NCBI RefSeq assembly: GCF_024297145.1
Contig: NZ_JANCTC010000010.1
Span: 117,399 to 181,398 of the forward strand
Direction of reading: 5' to 3'
Source: Mesorhizobium sp. LMG 17147
GTDB taxonomy: Bacteria > Pseudomonadota > Alphaproteobacteria > Rhizobiales > Rhizobiaceae
DNA: 64,000 nucleotides
Part shown: positions 34,720-43,138 of the stretch, piece after piece
Numbering within the stretch: position 1 is the stretch's first letter
Layout: every line of letters starts with the position of its first letter
Translations under genes and position numbers: made by a program
Notes under the pieces: model-generated
The model's database searches: none
What the model was told of the DNA's origin: nothing
The model's input: the letters and a program-made list of their open reading frames with translations, nothing else

Positions 34720-36030
34720 TTACCGCACGACCTCGCGGTGACCGCCGGGCAGGCGGCTGGCGATAAGCTTGTCGATGCGGCGGCCGTCGAGGTCGACGAC
34801 CTCGAAGCGCCAGCCTTGCGCGTCGACGCATTCGCCGGTCGCCGGCAGATGATGCAAATGCGACAGCACATAGCCGGCGACGGTTTCGTAGTCGCGGTTC
34901 TCGGGCAGGTCGATGCCGAGGACCTCCGCCATCTCGTCGGCCTGCATGTAGCCGGCAAGCAGCCATGAGCCGTCCTCGCGCTTGACGGCGTTTTCCTCTT
35001 CGCCGGCATCGAGATCCGAACGGAAGACGCCGGTAATCGCTTCCAGTATGTCGGCCGGGGTGACGATGCCTTCGAAATGGCCGTATTCGTCATGTACCAG
35101 CGCCATCGGCACGTCGGATTCCTTCAGTGTCGCAAGCACGTCCAGCGCATCGGCCTGGTCATGCACGATTGGGGCCGTGCGCACGTGCCGGCGCGGGTCG
35201 AGAGCGCGGCCGCCGAGCATCGCCGCCAGCACGTCGCGGGTCTGGACGACGCCGATCATGGCGTCGACGCCGCCGTCGCCGGCCGGCAGGCGCGAATGCT
35301 GGGTGTCCATCAGCAGCTTTCTGATGGCCGCCTCGTCGGATTGCAGATTGATCCAGTCGACCTCGGTGCGCGGCGTCATCACCGCGCGCACGGCGCGGTC
35401 GCCGAGCCGCATCACGCCGGCGATCATGCGCCGTTCGTCGGATTCGATGGTGCCGTGGTGCTCGGCTTCGGCGACCAGCATCTTGATCTCCTCGTCGGTG
35501 ACCCTCTCCTCGCTCTGGCCGTGCTGGCCAAGCAGCCACAGCAGGGCGCGGCCGGAAAAATCGAGCAGGAAGACCAGCGGCGCCGAAACGCTGGCGAGGA
35601 TGGTCATTGCCGGAGCGACCCTGACGGCGACCCGTTCGGGGTCGCGTAATGCGATCTGCTTGGGCACCAGTTCGCCGATGATCAACGAGCCATAGGTGAT
35701 GATGGCGACGACAATGCCGACACCGAGCGGGTCGGCGAGGCTTTCGCGGACGCCGGCCGATGCCAGGAAGGTGGCCAGCCGCTCGCCGAGCGTGGCGCCG
35801 GAAAAGGCGCCGGACAAGACGCCGACCAAAGTGATGCCGATCTGCACCGAGGACAGGAACTTTCCCGGATTGGCGCCGAGCGCCAGAGCCCGGCCGGCAC
35901 CCTTGACGTTGCGGTCGATCATCGTCTTGAGGCGCGCCGGCCGCGACGAGACGATGGCGAGCTCGGACATCGACAGAAGGCCGTTCACGCAGATGAGGAC
36001 GACCACGATGGCAATTTCAGCATAAAGCAT
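34720..36030 (-). CDS. CNNM/CorC-type membrane protein (hemolysin-like, DUF21-CBS-CorC)
   Basis: A 436-residue protein. DUF21 membrane domain (1 to about 190) begins MLYAEIAIVVVLICVNGLLS and includes MSELAIVSSRPARLK and LGALPVGK-like helices; a CBS pair follows (about 205-330, VMTPRTEVDWINL, LVHDEYGHFEGIVTPADILE). The C-terminal CorC/HlyC domain (about 350-430) ends with DLDGRRIDKLIASRL. Such proteins are thought to move Mg2+ or Co2+ or sense ions; the old name hemolysin is not a tested function. Start ATG 36030 is weakly supported; a reading to 36129 is longer but not protein-like. Confidence 0.92.
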   Translation of the reverse strand: MLYAEIAIVVVLICVNGLLSMSELAIVSSRPARLKTMIDRNVKGAGRALALGANPGKFLSSVQIGITLVGVLSGAFSGATLGERLATFLASAGVRESLADPLGVGIVVAIITYGSLIIGELVPKQIALRDPERVAVRVAPAMTILASVSAPLVFLLDFSGRALLWLLGQHGQSEERVTDEEIKMLVAEAEHHGTIESDERRMIAGVMRLGDRAVRAVMTPRTEVDWINLQSDEAAIRKLLMDTQHSRLPAGDGGVDAMIGVVQTRDVLAAMLGGRALDPRRHVRTAPIVHDQADALDVLATLKESDVPMALVHDEYGHFEGIVTPADILEAITGVFRSDLDAGEEENAVKREDGSWLLAGYMQADEMAEVLGIDLPENRDYETVAGYVLSHLHHLPATGECVDAQGWRFEVVDLDGRRIDKLIASRLPGGHREVVR

Positions 36031-36106
36031 GCCGGGTCCATAGCATTGCCGCGCGGTTTTCGAAAATAGGACGGTCGCGCTTTTTAAATTTAGCGAGCGG
36101 GGCAAA

Positions 36107-37033
36107 TCAGGCGGCACCCCATGCCGCATCCCAGGGCGGCGCGGAAAAATGCTCGATCAGGGCGTCGACGACGACGCGCACCTTTGGTGCGAGATTGCGT
36201 GTTACCGGCCAGATGGCATGCACCACGGTGTTTTCGACAAGGCAGTCCGACAGAACCATTTCGAGCTCGCCGCGCCTGATGCTGCCGGCCGTCAGCCATG
36301 TCGGCAGATAGACGATACCGCAGCCGGCCAGTACCGCATCGAGCATCGGTTCGCCGTGGCCGAGCACCAGCCGCGCCTTGGGCGCGAATTTTTCGAGACG
36401 GCCGTCGGCATGCCTGACGGTCCAGGGATGGACCGTGCCATCGCGGCCGTAGCCGATGAGGCTGTGCCTGGGCAGGTCCTCGATCGAGTGCGGCCTGCCA
36501 TGGGCGTCGAGATAGGCGGGGGCGGCGACGATGGCCGAACGCTGGGCATAGATGCGGCGCGCGGCGAGCGACAAGCTGTCGTCGAGGTCGCCCATGCGCA
36601 CCGCCAGGTCGATGCCTTCCTCGATCAGGTCGACGCGCCGGTCGTTGAACGAGATTTCCATCGTCAGATCCGGGAATTTTTTGGAAATGTCGAACAGAAC
36701 CGGGGCGACGCACCGCCGGCCGAAGGCCAAAGGCAGGTCGACACGCAGCCGCCCGGAAGGCACCTGCTTGCGCGAAGCCAGCAGTGACTGCGCGGCTTCG
36801 ATCTCGGCCAGTGCCCTGACGCAGGCTTCGTAATAGCTCAGGCCCTCACTGGTCGGGCTCAGGCTGCGGGTGGTGCGGTTGAGCAGGCGAACGCCCAATC
36901 GCTGTTCCAGCTGCGCGATCGACTTGCCGACCGCCGATTTCGTGACATGCAGCCGGGCGCCGGCGCCGGTGAAGCTGCCGGCCTCCACCGCGTGAACGAA
37001 TGCGACGATGCCTTGCAAATTGGCCGATTCCAA
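36107..37033 (-). CDS. LysR family transcriptional regulator
   Basis: A 308-residue LysR protein. The DNA-binding domain, FVHAVEAGSFTGAGARLHVT then KSAVGKSIAQLEQRLGVRLL, spans about 11-50. The effector domain starts GRLRVDLPLAFGRRCVAPVL. It is of the CrgA/DmlR-like subgroup. It is divergent from an MDR-family oxidoreductase (127 bp apart), its probable target. Confidence 0.93.
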   Translation of the reverse strand: MESANLQGIVAFVHAVEAGSFTGAGARLHVTKSAVGKSIAQLEQRLGVRLLNRTTRSLSPTSEGLSYYEACVRALAEIEAAQSLLASRKQVPSGRLRVDLPLAFGRRCVAPVLFDISKKFPDLTMEISFNDRRVDLIEEGIDLAVRMGDLDDSLSLAARRIYAQRSAIVAAPAYLDAHGRPHSIEDLPRHSLIGYGRDGTVHPWTVRHADGRLEKFAPKARLVLGHGEPMLDAVLAGCGIVYLPTWLTAGSIRRGELEMVLSDCLVENTVVHAIWPVTRNLAPKVRVVVDALIEHFSAPPWDAAWGAA

Positions 37034-37160
37034 TGAAGCGCTCCTATTGTAGAGTTTTGCTCCTTAATCTGTTGCAGAACATGCCACATGGAAGCACTTT
37101 TCTCCATAGTGAAACGGCATAAATGTCTCGCGCAACCATCAACCACGGAGCGCGAACCAA

Positions 37161-38180
37161 ATGAGCACCCAAAACAGATCCTGGCAGATGACCGGTTTCG
37201 GCCTGTCCAGTTTGAAGCCGGCCGAGGGAAAGCTGCCCCGACCCGGGCCGCATGATCTTCTGGTACGCGTCACAGCGGTATCGCTGAATTACAAGGACAG
37301 GATGATCGTCGATGGCGTGCTGATACCGGACCTCAGCTTGCCGTTCGTGCCGACATCGGACGCGGTTGGCGAAGTTGTCGCCACCGGCAGCGAAGTCAGC
37401 CGCTTCGGCATCGGGCAGCGGGTGCTCGGCCAGGTGATCGCCGACTGGCCGGACGGCAACGCCCCGCCGGTGCTGCACAAGCATACGCTTGGTTCGTCAC
37501 TGCCCGGCATGCTGTCCGAGCATGTGCTCTTTCACGAGGATGCCGCCGTGGCGGCGCCGCCGTCACTCAGCGATGTCGAGGCGTCGACGTTGCCGATCGC
37601 GGCGCTGACGGCGTGGTTCGCGCTGGTCGAGGCGGCCAAGCCTATCCCGGGTGAGACCGTTCTCATCCAGGGCACCGGCGGCGTGTCGCTGTTTGCGCTG
37701 CAATTCGCCGCCGCTTTCGGCCTGCGCGCCATCGTTACCTCGAGCAGCGACGAGAAGCTCGAGCGGGCAAAAGCGCTCGGCGCCTGGAAGGGGATCAATT
37801 ATCGCAGCCATCCGGCATGGGACGAGGTCGCCCGCGAGCTGACAGACGGCGCCGGCGTCAGGCACGTGCTGGAAATGGTCGGCGGCGACAATGCGCGGCG
37901 CTCGCTCAATGCGCTGGGCGCCGACGGCAGGCTGTCGCTCATCGGCCTTCTCGGCAGCATGGAGCTCAGTTTCCCGATCATTCCGTTCCTGCGCAACCGG
38001 ATCGTTGTGCAGGGCATATCGATCGGCCACCGCCGCGCCTTCGAACGAATGAACCAGGCGATCGAGACGCTCGCGATCAAGCCGGTGATCGACAAGGTGT
38101 TTGGCTTCGACGAGGTGCCGCAGGCATTTGAGCGTCTGGAGACCGGACCGTTCGGCAAGATCGTGATCACCATGCTATGA
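37161..38180 (+). CDS. NAD(P)-dependent MDR-family alcohol dehydrogenase/enoyl reductase-like
   Basis: A 339-residue protein. The catalytic domain has LLVRVTAVSLNYKDRMIVDG and VPTSDAVGEVVATG; the Rossmann part has TVLIQGTGGVSLFALQFAAA (GTGGV nucleotide motif). It lacks the catalytic zinc Cys set but retains LNYKD and SDAVGEV of zinc-dependent family relatives annotated as NAD(P)-dependent alcohol dehydrogenases. Substrate unknown; control by the divergent LysR is likely. Confidence 0.9.
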   Translation: MSTQNRSWQMTGFGLSSLKPAEGKLPRPGPHDLLVRVTAVSLNYKDRMIVDGVLIPDLSLPFVPTSDAVGEVVATGSEVSRFGIGQRVLGQVIADWPDGNAPPVLHKHTLGSSLPGMLSEHVLFHEDAAVAAPPSLSDVEASTLPIAALTAWFALVEAAKPIPGETVLIQGTGGVSLFALQFAAAFGLRAIVTSSSDEKLERAKALGAWKGINYRSHPAWDEVARELTDGAGVRHVLEMVGGDNARRSLNALGADGRLSLIGLLGSMELSFPIIPFLRNRIVVQGISIGHRRAFERMNQAIETLAIKPVIDKVFGFDEVPQAFERLETGPFGKIVITML

Positions 38181-38219
38181 GCCGGTCGGAAATGGTTGTC
38201 AGACGGGCCGATTGCGCGC

Positions 38220-38927
38220 CTACGGCAGTTGCAGCAGTACGCCGATGATGGCCTTGCCGTCGGTGAAATAGGGATCGCCTTCGCCGTTGCGCCCGGTCTT
38301 TGTGGCGCCGACGCCTGGTATCTCGCTGGTCGAGATCAGCATGCCGGCGGCGGAGAGGTCGCGCATCAACCCATCGCGCTCGGCGTCGATGTCGGGGCCG
38401 ATGTGATGAGTGATCGCGCCGGTGTCATGGCTGAGGCCGACGCCGCGGTCAAAGCTTGCCGAGCCAAGCCAAAGCGGCCGGCCGTCGTCTCCGGTCGCAG
38501 CGGTCTGCCAGAAGCGGACGTGGTGGCGCCGGTCGGCGCTGTCGCCGACCGGCTTTTCGAAGGCTAGGTCCTGGGCGCGGCCTTCGAACAGCAGCCGGCT
38601 GACCGGCGCGTCGGGATAGGGGCGGTCAAACAGCACGCTTTCGCCGATCTCGATCGCCGTCTTCAGCGAGACCGCGTCTGCCGTATCCCAGCCGGCGACG
38701 GCAAAAGCATGGACAAGCTCCTTCTTGGTGCCGACAAGGCCGACATTGATCGGATCGCCCGGAATGCCTTGCGGTGTGTGCGTCACCATCTCGAATTGCT
38801 GATTGCGAAAATTGCGGTCCCGTAACGTCCAGAACTCAGGCGCGGCGAAATAGGCGAGCGAAAGATAGGCGGCACAGCATGCCACCAGCCAGGTCGTTGC
38901 ACGTCGTCGAAGGCTTCGTTGGCTCAA
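38220..38927 (-). CDS. LssY C-terminal-like membrane-anchored protein
   Basis: A 235-residue protein with an N-terminal anchor (about 12-29, TWLVACCAAYLSLAYFAA). The remainder fits the LssY C-terminal domain: DPINVGLVGTKKELVHAFAV, AGWDTADAVSLKTAIEIGES, HHVRFW, and WLGSASFDRGVGLSHDTGAI with THHIGPDIDAERD. The domain is often fused to PAP2 phosphatases; here it stands free, facing the periplasm. Its function is not known. Separated by 66 bp from the extensin gene on the same strand. Confidence 0.82.
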   Translation of the reverse strand: MSQRSLRRRATTWLVACCAAYLSLAYFAAPEFWTLRDRNFRNQQFEMVTHTPQGIPGDPINVGLVGTKKELVHAFAVAGWDTADAVSLKTAIEIGESVLFDRPYPDAPVSRLLFEGRAQDLAFEKPVGDSADRRHHVRFWQTAATGDDGRPLWLGSASFDRGVGLSHDTGAITHHIGPDIDAERDGLMRDLSAAGMLISTSEIPGVGATKTGRNGEGDPYFTDGKAIIGVLLQLP

Positions 38928-38993
38928 GAGGCACCACCCAAGCGTCTGCGCACCATCTTAATCGGCGCAGCAGGTCTTGGGCAGGGGCTGCAA

Positions 38994-39833
38994 TCAGCGG
39001 CAGGCGCGATAGCCGTTCTTGCGGTTCTTGATGTCGAAATGGAAATGGTTGCGGTGGTCGTAGTTGTAGCCGGGGCCGAGCACGGTGGTGAAATACTGGC
39101 AGCCGTCGGCCCGCACATTGTTGAGGAAGCCGCGCGTGCGGAAGGCGAACAGGCCGGGCTTGCGGACGTCGATGTCGTCGCCATTGTTAAGCTCGATGCT
39201 CATCACGTCGAGCGCATTGCCCTTGCCGTGTTCCGACAAAACACCTTCGCCGGCGATCCTGCGGCAGGAATAGCTCGAGCCCTGGTGGATGGTCTTGACG
39301 CCTGAAAAATAGCGCCAGCGGGCCGACGGGACGAGTTCATTCCTGGTCCAGCCGGCAAAGCTGGCGGCCATGTCGCAGGTCAGCGTCGCGGCCGGCTTCA
39401 TCGCGACGCTGCCGATGGCCGAGACCTTGACCGGATAATCGATGCCGCATTGGCCTTCATGGATCGGCGCAACGTCGGTGTAGACGACGCCGAGGCGTTT
39501 CAGCTCCTTGCGGCAATCGATCTCTGCGGCCGGCATCCGTTCGGCCGGCGACATCGGATTGTCCATGCGCGGATAGGCGGCCGTCATATAGGGGTTGGAC
39601 GGGACGAGGCGCTGCATGCCGGAATATTCTGGGCCGGAATATTGTGGGTCGGAATAGGGCGGGACGGCAGCGGTCTGGCTGCCGACGTCGACGGCCGGCT
39701 GCAGCGACAGCACGCTGCCGGTGTTGCAGGCAGAGACCGCCGCAATGGCAAGCACGACGGCAAGCCTGCCGGCCATGCGCGCGCGTCCTGTGTGCCGCGC
39801 AGCGACAAGCGCAGCGCGAATTAGCCCGGCCAT
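38994..39833 (-). CDS. Extensin-like lipoprotein
   Basis: A 279-residue protein of the extensin-like C-terminal family (PF06904). After a lipobox (VSAC, Cys36), it has CRKELKRLGVVYTDVAPIHE, CGIDYPVKV, LTCDMAA, YSCRRIAGEGVLSEHGKGNA and LDVMSIELNNGDDI, with the SEHGKGNALD and DHRNHFHFD motifs (His/Asp like LAS metallopeptidases). If translation starts at Met20 the signal is a textbook lipoprotein signal. Role: cell envelope, perhaps peptidoglycan; not proven. It is the second of two tandem paralogues, the other at 39950-40915. Confidence 0.9.
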   Translation of the reverse strand: MAGLIRAALVAARHTGRARMAGRLAVVLAIAAVSACNTGSVLSLQPAVDVGSQTAAVPPYSDPQYSGPEYSGMQRLVPSNPYMTAAYPRMDNPMSPAERMPAAEIDCRKELKRLGVVYTDVAPIHEGQCGIDYPVKVSAIGSVAMKPAATLTCDMAASFAGWTRNELVPSARWRYFSGVKTIHQGSSYSCRRIAGEGVLSEHGKGNALDVMSIELNNGDDIDVRKPGLFAFRTRGFLNNVRADGCQYFTTVLGPGYNYDHRNHFHFDIKNRKNGYRACR

Positions 39834-39949
39834 CGGAAGGGTTCCTGTCCCCAGATGGCACAGACTCTAAACCTGAAGAGTAAAGGAAAAATCAGCGGCG
39901 CCGTTCACGCCTGCGGCCAAATTGCGGCACCCATTATCGGCGCCCGGCG

Positions 39950-40915
39950 TCATTGGCAAAACGTGCCGCCATTGCGGCGCGGTTCGAGATCGAAATGGAG
40001 ATGCTGCGAATGATCGGCATCGCTGCCGGGGCCAAGCACGGTCTTGAACGGCCCGCAGGCTGCCTTGCGCACTGCGTTCAGGAATTTCGCGTCCTTTTCC
40101 GGCGGCGCCGGGCCGACATCGATCTCCTTCCCGTCCGAAAGCTTGAAGCTGGCGATATCGAGCGCATTGCCGAAGGCGTGCTCCGACAATTTGCCGCCAC
40201 CATTGCGCGACCGGCAGACGAAGGCGGAGGCCTGGCCGATCGATTTGAGGTCCTCGCCAAACTCCGCCTTGGCCGCAGGCTGGATGACGGCAGCAGCAAA
40301 GCGTGCGGCGGCCTCGGCCATCTGGCAATTGAGCTCGGGCTCCGGGCCGATGGCGATGGACTTGCCGAGCGTCCTCAGCACGATCGGGTAGGGGATCGAG
40401 CAACCGACCGCCGTATCATGCTCGGGCTTGCGCTCCTCGAAATCGACGCCCATCGATTTCAGCCGCCTGCGGCAGGCCAATTCCTCGGCCGGCATTTCTT
40501 TCTCGGCAATTGCGACCGATCGAGGATCGGGAAGGATTTCTTGCTCCGCCTTTTCGTCTGCCTCGGCCGGGTTTGGTGGCGCGACCGATGCGTTTGCCGG
40601 CGGCTCGGCCTGCGCCGGCTTTTCAGGCGGCTGTGGTGCGATCGCCGGCGGCTTCGGCTGCTCGGTCCTGGACTGGCCATTTTGGGGCTGATCGTTTTGA
40701 GGCTGACCGTTTTTGGGCCGCTCAGCCTCCGGAGCGGGGCGTGGTTCGGGGACCGGGATCTCGGTTGGTGCTGGCGGAGTGACTTGCTGGTTGCGTTGCG
40801 GAACCGGTGCGGTTGGCGGCAGCTCGGACGCCTTGGCTGAGACGGGTCCCGCCAGCGGCGTAGCCGCAACGGCCAGCAGCAATCTGCCCAATCTGAAAAA
40901 GCCAAACGCCGCCAT
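39950..40915 (-). CDS. Extensin-like protein with proline-rich spacer
   Basis: A 321-residue paralogue of the neighbouring gene. A signal peptide (1-28) is followed by a Pro/Gln/Asn-rich spacer (about 35-125; repeated NDQPQNGQ and PAQAEPP-like units). The extensin-like domain (about 140-321) has CRRRLKSMGVDFEER, CSIPYPIV, LNCQMAEAAARFAAAV, RSRNGGGKLSEHAFGNALDI and GPGSDADHSQHLHFDLEPRR. The SEHAFGNALD and DHSQHLHFD motifs are kept. It likely sits in the periplasm with the spacer reaching the cell wall. The start is ATG 40915. Confidence 0.9.
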   Translation of the reverse strand: MAAFGFFRLGRLLLAVAATPLAGPVSAKASELPPTAPVPQRNQQVTPPAPTEIPVPEPRPAPEAERPKNGQPQNDQPQNGQSRTEQPKPPAIAPQPPEKPAQAEPPANASVAPPNPAEADEKAEQEILPDPRSVAIAEKEMPAEELACRRRLKSMGVDFEERKPEHDTAVGCSIPYPIVLRTLGKSIAIGPEPELNCQMAEAAARFAAAVIQPAAKAEFGEDLKSIGQASAFVCRSRNGGGKLSEHAFGNALDIASFKLSDGKEIDVGPAPPEKDAKFLNAVRKAACGPFKTVLGPGSDADHSQHLHFDLEPRRNGGTFCQ

Positions 40916-40990
40916 TGTATCGCAACGGCCAGAATGCAGGGAAGTTGCCTTGGGCGAGGGGGCTGGCGATCACAATCGGTAACCGCGCTG

Positions 40991-41416
40991 TTACGCGCCG
41001 ATCGCTTCCAGCCCCTCCTCGAGCCAGTCCGCCAGCAGCGGCATGCCGAGTAGATATTTTGCCGTGCGCTTGTTGGCGCGCTCGCGGGCGGCGGTCAGCG
41101 CGTCGGTCCATTCCGTCGCGTCATAGTCGCCGCGGCCAACCCAGGCCAACGCAATCAGTTCGGCCGCTTCGTCGACATTGAGATCGTCGATCAGCTCGCG
41201 CAGTTCTTCCTCGGTGAGATCTTCGGAGCTTTCCTCGGCAAGGCCGTCATGATGGTGGTTGTCGTGCGCGTTGCCGTCGAGCTCTACCTCGTGCTCGGCG
41301 CCGTCGGCATAGTCTTCGTTGACGGCGGCGCTGAGCGCCTTCGCCTTCAGGATGAACAGGCGCACGGTGTCGGGACCGATCGAAAGCTCCCAGTCTCGTT
41401 CAACGCGTTGCTGCAC
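40991..41416 (-). CDS. DUF3775 protein
   Basis: A 141-residue acidic protein: LSIGPDTVRLFILKAKALSA at the N-terminus, an acidic/histidine-rich insert (GNAHDNHHHDG), then LTEEELRELIDDLNVDEAAE and IALAWVGRGDYDATEWTDAL. This matches DUF3775, found across Alphaproteobacteria, function unknown. GTG start at 41416, chosen because GGGAGA lies 8 bases upstream. Confidence 0.85.
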   Translation of the reverse strand: MQQRVERDWELSIGPDTVRLFILKAKALSAAVNEDYADGAEHEVELDGNAHDNHHHDGLAEESSEDLTEEELRELIDDLNVDEAAELIALAWVGRGDYDATEWTDALTAARERANKRTAKYLLGMPLLADWLEEGLEAIGA

Positions 41417-41652
41417 CGGCCGTCTCCCTGCTTCGTGCTCGGTCGGCCCGATGATAGCGGATTTGCAGCGCTCGTCACGTTCTCTTGCGCGTGGGCGTTA
41501 ATCGTGAACCATGATTTATGATCCCCTCTCTTCCCGGAATAAGATGGCCTTGCTGGGAGAGATCGCGGTTTTGAGATAGGATGACATTTTCCGGGACGAA
41601 ACGGCTTTGGCCCGGCGTTAGTGTTGCATTGTCAGGTTCAAAGGAGAGTGTA

Positions 41653-42210
41653 ATGCGCAGACGATTGCTGATTTACGCCATGGCCATTGCCGCCCTGCCG
41701 CTGATTGCGGCTCCGGCGTTTTCGGCTGGTGAAGGCGGGGGAGGTGGTGGCGGCGGCGGCGGCAATGGCGGCGGCGGCCAGAGCCAGTGCAAGAAGGGGG
41801 AGGCCTGGGACAAGAAGCAGAAGAAATGTGTCTCGCCGAAGCAAGGTATGCTGGATGACGACAGCATCTATGATGCCGGTCGCGCGCTGGCGATGGATGG
41901 ACGCTATGACGAGGCGATCGCCGTGCTCAGCCTCGCCGCCAACAAGCAGGACCCGCGCATCCTCAACTATCTCGGCTATTCGCACCGCCATTCCGGCCGC
42001 GTCACCGTCGGCCTCGGCTATTACGAGGAAGCGCTGCGCATCGACCCGAACTACACGCTGGTACGCGAATATCTCGGCGAGGCGCACCTGCAGATCGGCG
42101 ATCTTGCCGGCGCCCAGGAACAGCTCCGCGAAATCGAGAAGCGCACGGGCAAGGGATCTCGCGAATACGGCATGCTGTCGGAGCAGATCGATCATTTCAT
42201 GAGGAGCTGA
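41653..42210 (+). CDS. Exported TPR protein with a glycine run
   Basis: A 185-residue protein. The signal peptide MRRRLLIYAMAIAALPLIAA is followed by PAFSA and a glycine run (GEGGGGGGGGGGNGGGG), then CKKGEAWDKKQKKCVSPKQG with two cysteines. About residues 75-165 hold two to three TPR-like hairpins (AGRALAMDGRYDEAIAVLSL, ILNYLGYSHRHSGRVTVGLG, EYLGEAHLQIGDLAGAQEQL). It probably acts as a periplasmic scaffold. It starts after AAAGGAGAG and is followed by a clear terminator. Confidence 0.85.
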   Translation: MRRRLLIYAMAIAALPLIAAPAFSAGEGGGGGGGGGGNGGGGQSQCKKGEAWDKKQKKCVSPKQGMLDDDSIYDAGRALAMDGRYDEAIAVLSLAANKQDPRILNYLGYSHRHSGRVTVGLGYYEEALRIDPNYTLVREYLGEAHLQIGDLAGAQEQLREIEKRTGKGSREYGMLSEQIDHFMRS

Positions 42211-42233
42211 TCCGACCTCCGGACGCTGCTCAT

Positions 42234-42263
42234 ACCGGCTGCGGCGATCGCAGCCGGTTTTTT
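42234..42263 (+). terminator. Rho-independent terminator after the TPR gene
   Basis: ACCGGCTGCG pairs with CGCAGCCGGT (10 bp) around GCGAT, followed by six T. It is 24 bp after the TPR gene stop. Confidence 0.88.
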
Positions 42264-42429
42264 GCTGTGCTCACATGCTGCTCCGAACCGGAATTTGGCA
42301 TCACGGTACACGTGATGCGCTCCTTGACGTCAGGTCAGCCGCGCAATCGGTGGATGATTTTTCAAAATCCGACTTTTTGGACGTGAAAAACCCGCGAAGA
42401 TTGCTATATCTTGCAAAGATTGTGGTGAG

Positions 42430-42469
42430 ACGGTTCCGTTAGCGAGGCTGCCGGACCGTTTTCTTTTTG
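42430..42469 (+). terminator. Terminator-like structure in the greA leader (possible attenuator)
   Basis: ACGGTTCC (42430-42437) can pair with GGACCGT (42453-42459) with one bulge, followed by TTTTCTTTTT. It lies 58-97 bases before the greA start and after the upstream terminator, so it must be inside the greA leader. Leader termination that yields a small RNA is known for E. coli greA (GraL); similarity in placement is the only basis for suggesting the same here. The rest of 42264-42526 shows no gene. Confidence 0.55.
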
Positions 42470-42526
42470 TACCATCGACAAGGTCGCTCCCGATTGCGGG
42501 GGCGGCGGCAGGAAAGGTCAGGCATT

Positions 42527-43000
42527 ATGAACAAGGTCCCGATGACAGGCGAGGGGTTCGCGTCATTGAAGGAAGAACTGCGCTGGCGCCAGCAACAGGA
42601 GCGGCCGCGTATCATCGAGGCGATTTCCGAAGCGCGCTCGCATGGCGACCTCTCCGAAAATGCCGAATATCACGCGGCAAAAGAGGCACAGAGCCTCAAT
42701 GAGGGCCGGGTCAACGAACTCGAGGACCTGATCGCGCGGGCCGAGGTGATCGACGTCACCAAGCTCAGCGGCGACAAGGTCAAGTTCGGCGCCACCGTGG
42801 TGCTGGTCGACGAGGACACCGAGGAGAAAAAGACCTACCAGATAGTCGGCGACCAGGAAGCGGACGTGAAGTCCGGCCGCATCTCGATCTCCTCGCCGAT
42901 CGCGCGCGCCCTGATCGGCAAGGAAGTCGGCGATGCCATCGAGGTCAACGCACCGGGCGGCGCCAGGGGTTATGAGATCGTCCAGGTGCAATTCATTTAG
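42527..43000 (+). CDS. greA: Transcription elongation factor GreA
   Basis: A 157-residue protein of standard length. The N-terminal coiled coil is MTGEGFASLKEELRWRQQQE with RPRIIEAISEARSHGDLSEN and AEYHAAKEAQS, where the tip acids (Asp/Glu in HGDLSENAEY) position Mg2+ in the RNA polymerase active site. The C-terminal FKBP-like domain has VKFGATVVLVDEDTEEKKTY, ISISSPIARALIGKEVGD and YEIVQV. It rescues backtracked RNA polymerase by stimulating RNA cleavage. Its position next to LPS-core genes agrees with other rhizobia. Confidence 0.97.
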   Translation: MNKVPMTGEGFASLKEELRWRQQQERPRIIEAISEARSHGDLSENAEYHAAKEAQSLNEGRVNELEDLIARAEVIDVTKLSGDKVKFGATVVLVDEDTEEKKTYQIVGDQEADVKSGRISISSPIARALIGKEVGDAIEVNAPGGARGYEIVQVQFI

Positions 43001-43044
43001 AACCTTTTGATAATTCCACTCTGGCGGCCGACTGGCGCGGTTTT

Positions 43045-43097
43045 CTGCGCTTCCGGTGCTCACGTACTTTAAGTACGCTCCGCTCCGGTCCTCGAAA
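43045..43097. repeat. Dispersed repeat, copy 1 (downstream of greA)
   Basis: The sequence CTGCGCTTCCGGTGCTCACG, then TAC-tttaa-GTACGC, TCCGCTCCGGTCCTCGAAAA recurs at 61816-61869 with only the spacer and a few bases changed. The centre is the palindrome CGTAC-N5-GTACG. It lies between greA and the convergent waaC. It has no coding role. Confidence 0.85.
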
Positions 43098-43138
43098 ACC
43101 ACGCTATTCGACTCGCCAGAGCGAATTCTGAAAAGGTC

